Origin: Symsagittifera roscoffensis
Lineage: Eukaryota > Xenacoelomorpha > Acoela > Convolutidae
DNA: 64,000 nucleotides
Assembly: GCF_963678635.1 (NCBI RefSeq)
Contig: NC_087069.1
Span: 52,984,251 to 53,048,250, forward strand
Direction: 5' to 3'
The position numbers and the translations under genes are program-made. Shown here one piece after another: positions 25,301 through 36,115 of this stretch. The notes below the pieces were generated by a model that was not told the DNA's origin, ran no database searches, and worked only from the letters and a program-made list of their open reading frames with translations. Each line of letters begins with the position of its first letter. The first letter of the stretch is position 1.

Positions 25301-25900
25301 AACTCTCACTTTGATTCAATAGTTATCCAAAAAGATGTGAATCTTATAGTTGTATATAATTCTCCAATCTACATAAAGATAAAACCCTCTATTTCGAAGC
25401 CATAAACTTTTGAATTGTTTTATGAGCTTTTTTGATATTTTTTGTTCTGGCATTTCCTGTAGGGAATCAATTGATAAGCATTTTTGCTTGCATGCAGTCT
25501 CTCATCTCATGGCAAAGTTTTTTAAATTGTTTGGAGCTTTCAATAAAAAAAATACGATACTAAAATTGTGATTATAAAGCATTATTATATCTTTTTGGTG
25601 AGGTTTTATGCGAAGAACCCATCAATACCCTCGTTGATCAAAAATACTTTTTCCAGATTGTAATTGTCGCGTCTGGACAAGAATTTAGAATTGCTGTCAA
25701 AATCTAGAAACAAGCGGATTTATAACCTGGATATCAGTTGAAAAAAGTCAAAAACTAGTCGTTGTTCAATATGGTAATGAGAAGCGAGTCAGGACAAAAA
25801 AATGATGCCATCTGGAAGATAGTCAAGATCTCAAGCAAAAATTTCACGGGTGTGGTGGATGTGAATTGTCTACCAAATAATAGAAGGAAAATGAATAATT
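22400..25900. other. GT-biased sequence, no gene recognised
   Basis: No long frame and no conserved family. A short basic minus-strand reading with an AT-hook-like RGRPRHNAK lies at about 23290-23301, but no convincing exon boundary could be set around it. A possible acceptor (TTTTTTCAG) and short minus-strand reading occur near 22690. From 24600 on the strand bias fades. Confidence 0.4.
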
Positions 25901-25904
25901 CTCA

Positions 25905-26285
25905 ATTAACATTGATCATTGTCTAGGTAAAATCTCTACAGAGTCAGATGCCTGTTAATAGTGTGATTTTTAAAGTCTGCTTAATCGCTGCAAAAAATAA
26001 CACTCTCTCGACTATATATAATTGCTCAGTCATTCTATTGATATTTCTATATACTCAATTACCGAACTACTATGAGCGTTAATTTACCTGATGTGTGTTT
26101 ATTACTATGTGTTTATTATGAGTGAATAGATTGTTAATTTTTGCACCTATTCCAGTTCAAAAAGTAACACTCTCTTGACAATATAGTTGCTCATTTATTC
26201 TATTGATACTTCTATGTACCTATTTTTCTGACTATTTTAATTCAACTTTTGAATAAGTCAGTGTAAGTCAAAGTTTTTAAGAGAT
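25905..26285 (+). repeat. Left LTR of the gypsy-like element
   Basis: Contains a direct internal duplication: AACACTCTCTCGACTATATA with TTCTATTGATA following (about 25998-26060) recurs as AACACTCTCTTGACAATATA (about 26166-26222). It could therefore be an LTR with an internal repeat, or two partial LTRs side by side. The end is set by the adjacent primer-binding-site-like sequence. Confidence 0.6.
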
Positions 26286-26422
26286 GCCACTTGGCGCAGC
26301 CAGCAAACTTTTCATTAGTGAAACCGACGGAACTGTTTCTTTTTTATGAAGAAAACCGACATCTTACCCCCCATATCCTTGTGAGATATGGGAAGGACAA
26401 ATTTTCTTAGCCGTAACCCTCA

Positions 26423-26860
26423 ATGAGAAATGTGACCCCAATATTCTTCTTCAAACCTAGCTTCGATATTCAACGACGCACTGAAGCAAGAACATCTGAT
26501 GTCCATCCAAGCCAACACAACTTGCAGAACCGAATGAACAGAGCACTAGAGAAGGGAAACTTTAACCCAAAATCTCAATCAGGTCAACAATCTTGCAATC
26601 AAGCTCTGCCATGTTACTTCTGCTAAAAAGTTTCATACCAGAGCATAAACCGAAAAGCACCACCATAGAAGACAAATGTCGAGGATGTGAGGGAAGAGGA
26701 CACTTCACCGAGTTTTAAAATAGCACACAGTTAGCCAAAGTTAAACAGCGAAAACCGAAGTTCATTCTGACCCAAAAATCTCAGAATCTTCACAGCAGAC
26801 GGAAACAGTAAAAATCTCGATGTAATAAGCCAGAGTTAAAAAGAAATGTCTCAAGGGTAC
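26423..26860 (+). pseudogene. Gag remnant with zinc knuckle
   Basis: An open stretch from 26423 to 26626 (SFDIQRRTEARTSDVHPS) is followed, after a stop and frame change, by CRGCEGRGHFTEF (about 26670-26720). That is a CCHC knuckle whose last cysteine has become phenylalanine. It lies in the normal gag position, just 3' of the primer-binding-site-like sequence. Confidence 0.6.
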
Positions 26861-27339
26861 ATTGATATTTGAGAGAATCACTGCTAAGCGCTACTATCGA
26901 CACAAGAAGTCCTGCATTTTTTGTTAACATACAAACGGCCAAATTACTATTAGCAAAATATCTCAATGCAAGCATCTGATCTCTAAACCAGAGCCTAACT
27001 ATAACTGCATATGTCGACTACAACCATGCCATAATTCATTTAATTTATATATGGGACATTATAAGTAGAGGTATTTATTTATTCAAACGTTGGCGAATCA
27101 AAGTCGAAAAAATCTTGATTTCAGAAAACAAGACCAGATGCTTGTTATGATAAGATCTACGACCAGATCTAGTTGTACCAGTGCCCAGAGATAGTTAGTT
27201 CAACACAGAACACATCAGATTCAGAAATCACCATATCACCATCGCGTTAATCCCAATCAAGGAGATCAACAAAGATGATTGATCGATCAAAGCTGATAAC
27301 GACTAGCAATTTGCTTGAGGGAACCGTCATGTTAGAACT

Positions 27340-27600
27340 TCACATGACGCATGCAGGGTAAGAGCCGATTTTTATGACGCCGCTTATTATGGTCACCAAA
27401 GATGCACAGAGATATCATCGATGTCTGCCACTTCTGCAAATCATTCTCAGCGTATGATTGAACCTTACAAAAACCACCGATTCAATTTTTTCTTCAGAAC
27501 CGTTGTTGACAGATCTATCCAGATCAAACGAAGAATTTCAAATGGATTTCGCAGGAAGTTTTATTGCTTCAACAGGAAGAAACTCTTTGCTTAATTGCAA
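27340..27600 (+). pseudogene. Integrase remnant of the gypsy-like element
   Basis: Two frames together give MHRDIIDVCHFCKSF (the CC half of the HHCC zinc domain) followed by DLSRSNEEFQMDFAGSF (start of the DDE core) and TGRNSLL. This is the usual order of Ty3/gypsy integrase. Internal stops and at least one frameshift make it non-functional. Confidence 0.7.
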
Positions 27601-27839
27601 TAGTTTTTTTTCTCATCAGCTTTAAAATACATCAAATACTTTTTTCTCATCAGCTTAAAGTACCCATCAGTTACAAAAAGCTGAAAGTTAAGGAGTAAGA
27701 AATTACTTCCATTTTTGAATGGTTATTTTTGCTGAAATACTATTCCAAAGAGCTTGAGAATTGATCAATGTTCATATTTAAAAGTTCAATATTAGCCGAT
27801 TTTCTCAAAAAAGATCATTAAAATTTTCTGCTCACCAGA

Positions 27840-28483
27840 GGACAGAAACAAATCAATGATGAAATTCGTTTCAGAAGATAATCGTAAAAGGCGACACGCT
27901 TTTAAAAGAAAACTCCATTCAAACTTGACTAAGGTCGGAAACCCAGTGCTCAAGATACGACCAAATACAACAGAAAACAATGAAGCTGTACGCAACATTT
28001 ACGAAAATCAAGGAGAGGGACTCTCCAAATTTGGTAGTCAGATATACACTCTCGCCGATGGTACTTTGCAACATTCCCAGCGGTGAGTTCATCGATCTTA
28101 TAATATCTTCAAGCTGTTTGCCAGTAAATGTTTGCATTATCAAGAGTGTATTCAGAGCCACAAAGTAGGGAACCGCCACAATCAGCGAGTCTTCAATATA
28201 GTCAGTGCCCTAAGAAGCAGGGAACAAAGAAGGAAACAGCCACGCGGCAACAAAAACTGTTTTCAAATTTGTCAGTGCCAAAAGAAGAAGGTAGCAGAGC
28301 TTCGCTAGCAAAGATAGTACAAATAAAAGCAACCAACTCGAAGAAAAAGATCAGTATAAAGATACTTAAGAAACGACAAGAATCTCTGGATGAGAACACC
28401 GATTCAATTAAGAACTTAGACAAAAAGGCGAATACTTTCAGTAGTGGAAACTCAAAAGGAAGGACGAAGAGACAAACAAGTCT
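27840..28483 (+). pseudogene. 3' coding remnant of the gypsy-like element, left part
   Basis: Open plus-strand pieces, 27856-28086 (NIYENQGEGLSKFG, YTLADGTLQHSQR) and 28128-28480 (basic, Lys/Ser/Gln-rich), are in different frames. They fit the region 3' of integrase. The right part is interrupted by the nested element and resumes at 29282. The opposite-strand frame of 178 codons (28202-28738) runs into the nested element and is treated as a shadow. Confidence 0.45.
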
Positions 28484-29281
28484 CCCGGGTTGACCAAAAA
28501 TGCTTATCAAACAATTCTCATGAATAAGAAATTTATTTTCGTGCAATTCCATACAATTCCTTACGTACAGACTATGATAAACATTTCCCATAATGGAAAT
28601 TGTATCATAGGTGTTTTCTCCAAAGTTGTTTTTGTTGCTGAATTTATTTTCTGGCAAATTTTTGGTTGTGTTTTCAACTGAACAAGAGTGACAGCGACCT
28701 TGGTTACTCAAAGCACCAAAGGTTGGACGGTCTTGCATTAACCATGCATAGAAAACGACCTGAATTGTCTTCGAGCTGTCTTTTATAAATGATATAACAA
28801 AAGTAACAAACTTTTATTTCTTGGCGAAATTTTTTAAATTTTTGAATTTTCAAATTATCAGACCTTGATCCAGGCATACATAAACACGTCATACAAAAGA
28901 AATAGGAATTTTCAGCGGCGTTTTTGAAAAAAAAAATGAGTGAAAAGAAAAAAAGCCAATATTATCGTATCCAGGTGTACGTTATAGTTATGCACACAAC
29001 AAATTAAATTTTGCATGCAAAAAAAATTTTTTTCGAAAATTGTTTGTTTGCGTACAAAACTCGGCGCAAACAAACAAATTTTTTTTGTCACCAGTCTGTT
29101 CAATTGTTCTCAAAAAGCCGCAGAAATGGTTTATTTTTTTTCTATTGTTTTTCGAAAATGTTGGAAAATTGTATGACAAAGCATTTTCTTCATACACTTG
29201 ATGTATGGAATTGTATGATAATGATTTTTGTTGCGTGGAAACGTATTATAAAAATTTTCGGTGTATGGAGGTCAACCCGGG
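28484..29281. mobile_element. Nested inverted-repeat element with CCCGGGTTGACC termini
   Basis: It begins CCCGGGTTGACC (28484-28495) and ends in the exact inverse GGTCAACCCGGG (29270-29281). The host reading is broken here: a basic open frame stops at 28483 and coding-like sequence resumes at 29282. Flanks share the dinucleotide CT. The interior has CATACAATTCC-type tracts and their inverse near both ends (about 28550 and 29205-29270) and no good ORF. It is probably a non-autonomous DNA transposon or related inverted-repeat element, younger than the LTR element it interrupts. Confidence 0.85.
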
Positions 29282-29565
29282 CTAGTAGGGAAGATGCCAA
29301 CTACTCATAAGCTTTGAGCGCATCGGAAAATTCCCTGGGAAAAAAAGAAAGAGACCCGGTTTTTGGTGGTCCTTTTTCTGTGAAAAATGTGGAAGACAAG
29401 ATGCTACATACAGTACCATTTTCGCCCGGGGTCATTGCAACTGCTTCTGAATCCACGTCAAGAACATCACCACGCAGAAAAACGAAGGTGCCTAAATTCG
29501 CAGCTTTAAAGCCAGAAAAATTTCAAGGGAAAAAAATGTTAGAAAATTTTTCAATATTTCTTAAC
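29282..29565 (+). pseudogene. 3' coding remnant of the gypsy-like element, right part
   Basis: An open frame with SENSLGKKERDPVFGG, then VIATASESTSRTSPRRKTKV and FAALKPEKFQG. It continues the basic, Ser/Thr-rich composition found left of the nested element. Function is not recognised. Confidence 0.4.
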
Positions 29566-29679
29566 TTTTTTATTAAAAATTTTATAAATACTAACTATGT
29601 ATGAATTTTTCCTTGAGAGGGATACGTTGAAAAGGTGAACTGTGTTATCAAATAGTTGAAACTTGATATTGAAAGTTAT

Positions 29680-29884
29680 TTTAACATTAACATTAATCAT
29701 TGTGTAAGTGTAACCTCTATGAAGTTAAACCCCTGCCAATCGTGTATATGTCAACGTAATCGGAGCAAAACCAATCACTCTCTCTTCATAGCGATTGAAT
29801 TGTTATAGCTGTTCATTTGTTAGCTTGATATTGTACGGTACTGTTTACTTCACTATTAAAATTCAATCAAGGTTTTAGGAGATA
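29680..29884 (+). repeat. Right LTR of the gypsy-like element (partial)
   Basis: It shares TTAACATTAATCATTGT, AATCACTCTCTC, AATTCAATCAAGG and a final TTTTAGGAGAT with the left LTR, with many indels. It is shorter, about 200 bases, so partly deleted. Confidence 0.5.
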
Positions 29885-30320
29885 TCACAACAATGAACAA
29901 AACTTTTTTTCATATTCGGTGATATTCGTGCATATAAAGTGAGTTTAAAATTTTAATTCGCTCGTCATGTTAAACAATTCAATCACAACAATTGAATTGA
30001 AACAATTGAATACGATACAAATCTCGGGAAATGCAAAAAAAAACTTCCCGTAAAGTTAAACTATGAAAATGTGTTCTGTACTTTTTCTCTTTTTGATTTC
30101 AATCTCATATAACGCGTAATCCGAACATAAATTTAATCACAATTTTGGTCCCGGTCATTATATCAATGTTTCAACTTTTTCACCTGGAAATTGCCTCAAA
30201 ACAACTACTCCACTTACATTAGGGCGAACTATCTTTTTTTATGTCATGTCACTTACGGTTACTAAAATAAAAGCATCGAGTCCTTCTCTTTACAAACTGA
30301 CTCACAATGAGTATTCTCAC

Positions 30321-30704
30321 CACTTGTCTTGTTGAATTGAATTTGGCTGCCTTGTACTGGCTGAAATCACTCTGATAGTCCTCATTCTGACTTTGTTCTG
30401 AGCCGTACGAAACGTCTGGAGCATCCGTCAAATCTGCATCGTTTTCGCTTTCGCTCAACACATCCCCCTGCTCCAGATGTTTCTCAGTTTCCTCGTCGTA
30501 TTTGCTTCGCTTGGAGCAGTTTGGACCATCTTGCTGCACAGAAACAAATTTAAATGAAATCGAGTATTTTAAAACAACGCTAATTTTTTTTATTTAACTT
30601 TTAAAAGAAAAACTGAATAAGAAATCGATTATGTATATATCCGTTGTTTTGAAAATTGTGAAAAGAAAACAAAAGAAAAAGTGTTTACGTACCTTATTGT
30701 TCAT
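30321..30704 (-). CDS. First two coding exons of an unrecognised acidic protein; 3' exons not found
   Basis: Exon 1 is 30693-30704: ATG plus three codons (MNNK), ending AAG|GTACGT, a near-perfect donor. Exon 2 is 30321-30533, preceded by TTTCTGTGCAG and ending GTG|GTGAGA. Both are phase 0 and join in frame, giving 75 residues. The product begins with a basic patch (CSKRSK) and continues as a disordered acidic, Ser/Asp/Glu-rich stretch (DVLSESENDADLTDAPD, then SDFSQYKAAKF), typical of nuclear regulators. I do not recognise the family. Later exons must lie below 30321, where the LTR element now sits, or beyond it. The start was chosen because it is the only ATG just upstream of a strong donor that joins exon 2 openly. 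Confidence 0.55.
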
Positions 30705-30899
30705 GACGCCGGATTTTGTTTTGTTGATTTTTTCTTAGCTTTTTGCAGGTGAACGTCAGATTTTTTTGTAGCACACTATAGTGGGAATGCGTTTGCGCTT
30801 TTTTATAGTATGTTGTTAAATGCAATAGTGAAACGATTGCTTTTTACTGGGACTGCGTACGAGCAAAATTAAACCAGTTATACTGTGTAAAACGAACAT

Positions 30900-31370
30900 T
30901 TCTTGCTACATGACGCATAAGAGCAGCATAAAGAATCTTGCAAACTCAAATTTAAAGAGAAATTTTTTCTAATAGTATAGATTTGAACATGCATTAGCCA
31001 ATTTTTATTGTATTATTTATTCAATAGACAAATCTTACTGTATGAAACATCCGCGTTAAAAGAAAAAAGAAAACGGTTTTTGCTACATGAGTCATACAAA
31101 AAGGATATAAAATCATAGAAAAAGGAAATTGGAATAGGAAGAAACTAACTTTTTAGTGAAAAAGTTTGTTTGAACATGCAAAAGGCAGTTTTCCTCTTTT
31201 TTTGTTCAAAAGACAAGCTTTACTGTTTAAAACAGCAGCAATAAAAACGAATGGTTTTTGCTACATGAGTCATAAAAACAGGATATGAAATCTGTGATGT
31301 TAAAAATTAAAGAGTAGTTTTATTGATATTATACATTCGAACATGCAATAGTCGGTTTTTCATGGTCCAA
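30900..31370. repeat. Tandem repeat of about 180 bases upstream of the exon at 30704
   Basis: The tract GCTACATGAGTCATA recurs at about 30905, 31082 and 31258. In each unit it is followed by GGATATAAAATC and, 70-100 bases later, by TTCGAACATGCA. The repeats start about 200 bases 5' of the MNNK start codon, so they could lie in its promoter region. Confidence 0.65.
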
Positions 31371-33289
31371 CTTTTGAAATAATTGTTGGAATGTCTAGTC
31401 TTGGTATGGTTCTTTTCATCCTGTCAAGATTCAACTTTTCAGCTAGCAATTTTCACGGATTTATATATAATTGGGAAAGTTTTCATAAACTTCAAAAAAC
31501 TCGAAACGCGAGATGAACAATAAATATTTTTTATGAATGAAAAATTACCAAAGTACGAAGCAGAAATCAAAGCCTTGGCCAAAAACAAGGGTTCATAATG
31601 TCACCAAAAAACGTTCTGTATCTATTCTTGTCACGAAGAGCATCAATACCTTTGGATTTGTTGCAGTGATTATAATTGCTGAGTTATTGAATGAACGCAA
31701 CCTAATAAAAATAGATGTGAGCATGAAACAAAAGACCGAGATGGGCTCCACATCTTCAGAGAAAGCGTACATATCAACTGAAGCATATCAACTAAAACAA
31801 CAAAACTGCTGTGGGAAAAGGAGAAAAGTCTCATGAAAGATTGAAATCCTTAAAAAGTGAAAACAATTTCAAGAGCAATAATTTAGGAGTATATGCTACA
31901 AGCAAAAATTTTGTGTTGTTTGAACCGACTATAATTGTTAAGATTTCAAGTAAAAAAAATTTTTTCTTTGAAAACCTGTTTTTGATTCGAAAATTAGAAC
32001 CACTAACATAGTCTCTGCAGTCTGAGTTTTTCTAGCCCATTTCAATACATTTAAGCTTTTTTTGTCGATTACTTTTAGCGCTAAGAGTGATGTCCCTCCC
32101 GAGCTTCAGACAGAAAACACATAAGTGACAAATTTGCGAGAGTTAGCACTAGTTCAAAAAAAGGAAAACCTCCATGCATTGGGTAACCTTGCGATATTCA
32201 AAAGTTGGCTCAGCTAAACAGTTATTCAGCAAAATCGTTTATTTTTTGTATGAAAAACAAAAGTGTTTGTGTACCTTGAGATAGTCGTGGGGTGGCTCAA
32301 ATAAACCATATTTGTAAATTTTTAAAGAAAATATTCTAAATTTTGCAACATAATTAAATAAAAGAAAAAGTGAGATGAATGTTTGTATACTAATGAAATG
32401 TACATGAGTATCTTGAAATATCAGCAGGGTATCTCAAATTGAATAGATTTTCACTTCATTGGAAAAAAAATGAATACGCTGATGTTAAAACTAAAAAAAA
32501 TCTGAAAAGAATATGACACCTGTTTAAAAATTGCAAATGGTTTCTCTGCGATATCCGCGGAGCAAATTTAAAAACAGGAGTTCATAGCCCTTGATCTCCT
32601 TCACTCGTTGTATTGCTTGACAAAAAAGTCTTCAAAGTCCACCGATAAAAAGAAACATAGAACCATAGAGAAATCAACATTTTAAAAGGTTAATTCGATT
32701 TCAATAGAGGGTTATTAAGCCTCATGTGTTATGGATTTTAAGTTTTCACAAACTTATTAGGTTTTAGCAAAACAACTTAGGAAATCACAGGCGTGTCTTT
32801 TCACTAAAATTGATTGGAAATTTAATGGTTCTGCAAATAGTTAGATCACTGAAGGAAAACATCAACCAGCTGCAGCTTTAGGGGGGTAGGTTAGCTTGTT
32901 CATAACTTTTACCGCGTTAGCAGTTTCATCTCAGACCAGTATCAATTTTTGACTATCAAAAGTTTAAAAAAACTGATTTTTGAGATGGTATTTTTTAGCC
33001 ATAACGTGAAACTGATTGGCTCAATGAAGAGCTTGACAAAATCTTGCATGGAATTGATAAAGCACGCAATGATAAAAATGTTTTTTTTTTGGATTCTTCA
33101 ATATAGACCATTCATAACTTCAAACTAAAAATTCATGCAAATATTGTCTCAGAGCTTTAATTTCAAAATTTTCAAAGCAGTTCAGTATCAACTTGCCAAA
33201 TGTCAAATTGCAAGATGTGGTGTACTCAAGTTTGCTACAGTTGTTAATGAGTAAGATACAATAATAACAGACCGTTCAACAGTAATCAA
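31371..33289. other. No gene recognised; possible 5' part of a LINE
   Basis: Short open plus-strand pieces (31527-31592, MNEKLPKYEAEIKALAKNKG; 31537-31836; 31811-32011) precede the reverse-transcriptase remnant on the same strand. They could be its ORF1, but no endonuclease motif was found between 32000 and 33200. Confidence 0.3.
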
Positions 33290-35330
33290 GTACCTGGAAC
33301 AATCAAAAAAGAATCTCTCGAAGAAATTGTCCAAGCAGAAGCAAAAAAGAGTTCTGGCCTTAGAAAACTGGAGTAATTGAGAGGAAAAACTTAAAATTCT
33401 TTATTAATTACAAAAGAACGACGATGAAATTACAAACTTAGATTGGAAGTAGTCCTTTCAATTTTTTCATCGGATGATTGCAACTAACTTAAACCATTTC
33501 AATCCAGCTGAAAGTAGAGAAAAGCAAAACCAAAAACCTGAATACCTTATGAAATAAAAGAAAGGCTAGCGCAAAAAGGAGAAGACCATAGAAACTACAC
33601 TAGCTCAGTAACTGACAACCATAAAGCGAAAAATGCAAAAACTAGAAATGCATTACAGAGCCTGATAGTCAAGAAACGCAAAAAACAGTTGCCAAAACAA
33701 ATTTTTAAATGACGCAAAACAAAACACGGGATTTATTTAAAAGACTTTTGAAGAGTTATCAGGTAAAGGCAAAAAATCTGGTTCTCTAAGACAAGAAAAA
33801 AAATTTTAATCAGTTTTGCAACTAATGGGAATCATCTCGAATTACTCATCATAATAGATCTCCATAAAATTTTGTCTGATATAGACAGGTAAAAAAAGCA
33901 AAAGCAAAAAAAATTTTCAGGACAAAAAGTTTTTCAGGACTGTCTTTAGTTAGTCTTCGTAATACCGATTGATACAAGTGGAACAGAGAAAGATCCAGAT
34001 AACTATAGAACAAAATCTACTTTTTCTCAGAACAATTTTGATTTCTTTGATGAACATGGTGTACATACTAAATGGTCAACAATAGATACTTTGGTAAAAT
34101 TCATAGAAGACATCAGAAACGATTGGAACCGAACCCCAAATTAACACATGCATCTTTCATAAATCTCAAAATGCTGTTGAAAAGCTGAAAAATGCGGTCT
34201 ACGAAAAGCTGAAAACTGCGGAATACATGGTTCCCTTCAGGCATTGTTGCAATCATTTTCGACCAAAACATTACAAGTAGTCAGAAGAGGCTCTAAAATA
34301 AAATATAAAATATTTACTGTGGAGTTTCAAAAGGGGTCAGTACTTGGACCACTATGTTTCTATTTAATGATAAAATTTTTACCAACGATTTTAAACTCTA
34401 GTATGCTAAAACAATTATATGCTGATGATACAGCAGAGAAGTAAAATGATCAGAATTTACATCAAAAAAAGTAAGTTGTATCAAAAATAGGAAATTGGTT
34501 GAAAATTAATAAGCTAATTCTGAACCTTGACAAAACAAATGACATACATTTCAACGGAAAAGATTCATAGGAGTAGATGAAACAAAAGTGTGACCCGATG
34601 ATATTAAAGAAGGTCTCTATACTAAAACTTGAAGCAATTACTTAGACTCATTCTAGGTTCCGAGTTCATACTGATTTCCTTGTCAACAAACGAATTTTTT
34701 TCAATATTTCAAGGGTTGCTCTACAGGTTACATGACGTACTAACAACAGCTCAACTAATCGAAACCTAACTCAGTCATGCTCAGCCAAAATTGCAATATG
34801 TGGTTATAGTGTACAGTAAAACTCTCAAAACATCACTGCAAAAACTTGAAAAGAAAAAAAATCAAACTCTGAAAGTATTTTCGAGAACTGAGATAACAGT
34901 CAGTAACATATTCTGAAAAAATCTACGAGATACGCTCAGAAAAACAATTGCACACATATGAGCTATTTCAAAGTTTAGTTCACTTTTTACGTAATTAACT
35001 GAAAACTGACTTCCTAATAAACTCAATTTTGGACTTAGATTAACGTACTGAATGGGAAAGAATCAAAAAACTAAACCAACTCATAAACTTACTAGTAAAC
35101 ATCCTTAAAAAAAGTGTATGGATTGGATGTTGTTTGAATTTATTCAAAGATTTTTCGCAGACTTTGCTGATACAATCAGCACTCTTAATCACAGCCAATT
35201 GAAACTTTTTCTATAAATTTCCCAATTTAAGCATCACAAATAATGAACAAATGATAGCTCTTTTTATCGAAAAGTGGGTTGTAGGGCTTGGACAACAAAA
35301 TGTAACCTATACTTGAAATTTCATAGTAAC
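33290..35330 (+). pseudogene. Decayed non-LTR (LINE) reverse transcriptase
   Basis: Plus-strand fragments in shifting frames give the expected order. A linker with NTRDLFKRLLKSYQVKAKN-like text (about 33725-33790) comes first, then KDPDNYR (about 33990-34010). Next is FQKGSVLGPL (about 34330-34355, the GxPQGSxLGP motif) and LYADDT (about 34417-34434), the catalytic F/YADD box. WLKINKLILNLDKT (34495-34545) and the post-catalytic region follow. Stops interrupt it throughout. The layout resembles CR1/Jockey-type elements; the exact clade cannot be told. Confidence 0.85.
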
Positions 35331-35604
35331 CAGGGGATTATGAAATTCTTTTGCCTACTTAAATCATCACTTGACTAGGTCTACAGGGTCTTTTGATGTA
35401 TGTCCTTGCATATCAGAATTATGTAAAGTGACAAATGTCTCTATTGAATATTCTCCGATATGTAAACAAGTTACTATTAATAATTTGGACCTCAACTTTT
35501 TTATCGTCTTTTATCGACCGATATTTTTTTGTCGAACAATGCAACTTCATTACGAGGCCAATCTGTGCATTCTGTGCGTTGTAAACTGATTACGCACAAT
35601 GCCA

Positions 35605-36115
35605 AAACCAGATTTGTCGCAGAATCCGCAACAATGTCAAAATTATTTGATCTTTTTTAATGTTTTGGATTCAACAAACAAATAAATAAAACAATGAACC
35701 TCTCAAAATCATTCCAAAAATAGGCGAATTTGCGGAATCAGCAATTTTATTTGCGGAATCCAAAACAATTTATGGAATCTACAATCAAATGATAAGACCT
35801 GTGTATAGTTACATTAAGCTGTTGCGGAATCCGCAACTGTAAGTGGAATCCGCAAATTTTAGGTGGAATCCGCAAGTTTTAAGTGGAATTCGCATTTTGT
35901 TTGCAGATTCCACTTAAGTTTGCGAAATCTGCTTACATTTTGCAGATTCCTTTAAAATTTTGCGGTATCCACCTACAGTTGCGATATCCAGAACATTTTG
36001 CTGTATTTGCTTGTTGCGGAATCCGCAAAAAAACAAATGTGCCGACAAAATTTACCGTACAGGTACTTGAACGCGGAATCCAAAATTTTTTGTAAGTGGA
36101 TTCCACTGACATTTT
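35605..36115. repeat. Array of GGAATCC-cored palindromic motifs
   Basis: The core TTGCGGAATCCGCAA, whole or in halves, appears about fifteen times in 500 bases in both orientations. The best are 35821-35837 (GTTGCGGAATCCGCAAC) and 36012-36027. Variants such as AAGTGGAATCCGCA and GCAGATTCCAC alternate. Spacers of 15-40 bases are AT-rich. Open frames here (for example 35883-36095) simply read the repeat. Confidence 0.85.

Larger units (their letters stand above)
25905..29884 (+). mobile_element. Decayed Ty3/gypsy-like LTR retrotransposon
   Basis: Similar flanks at 25905-26285 and 29680-29884 share ATTRATCATTGT, a CACTCTCTC core and a final AAGAGAT/AGGAGAT, and look like diverged LTRs. Directly after the left one is TTGGCGCAGCCAGC (26291-26304), resembling the primer-binding site of many gypsy elements. 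The interior, on the plus strand, carries a zinc knuckle (CRGCEGRGHF), an integrase zinc segment (MHRDIIDVCHFC) and NEEFQMDFAGSF from an integrase core, all in broken frames. Protease and reverse transcriptase were not recognised, so a large internal deletion is likely. An 0.8-kb inverted-repeat element is nested at 28484-29281. The element lies just downstream of the minus-strand exons at 30321-30704, perhaps in that gene's intron. Confidence 0.78.

Noticed and set aside
28202-28738. 178-codon minus-strand ORF
   Set aside because: It crosses the boundary of the nested inverted-repeat element at 28484 and lies opposite the retrotransposon's coding strand, so it is a chance frame.
35605-36115. 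CRISPR-like array
   Set aside because: Repeats are palindromic, vary in length, occur in both orientations and have irregular short spacers. The DNA is eukaryotic.
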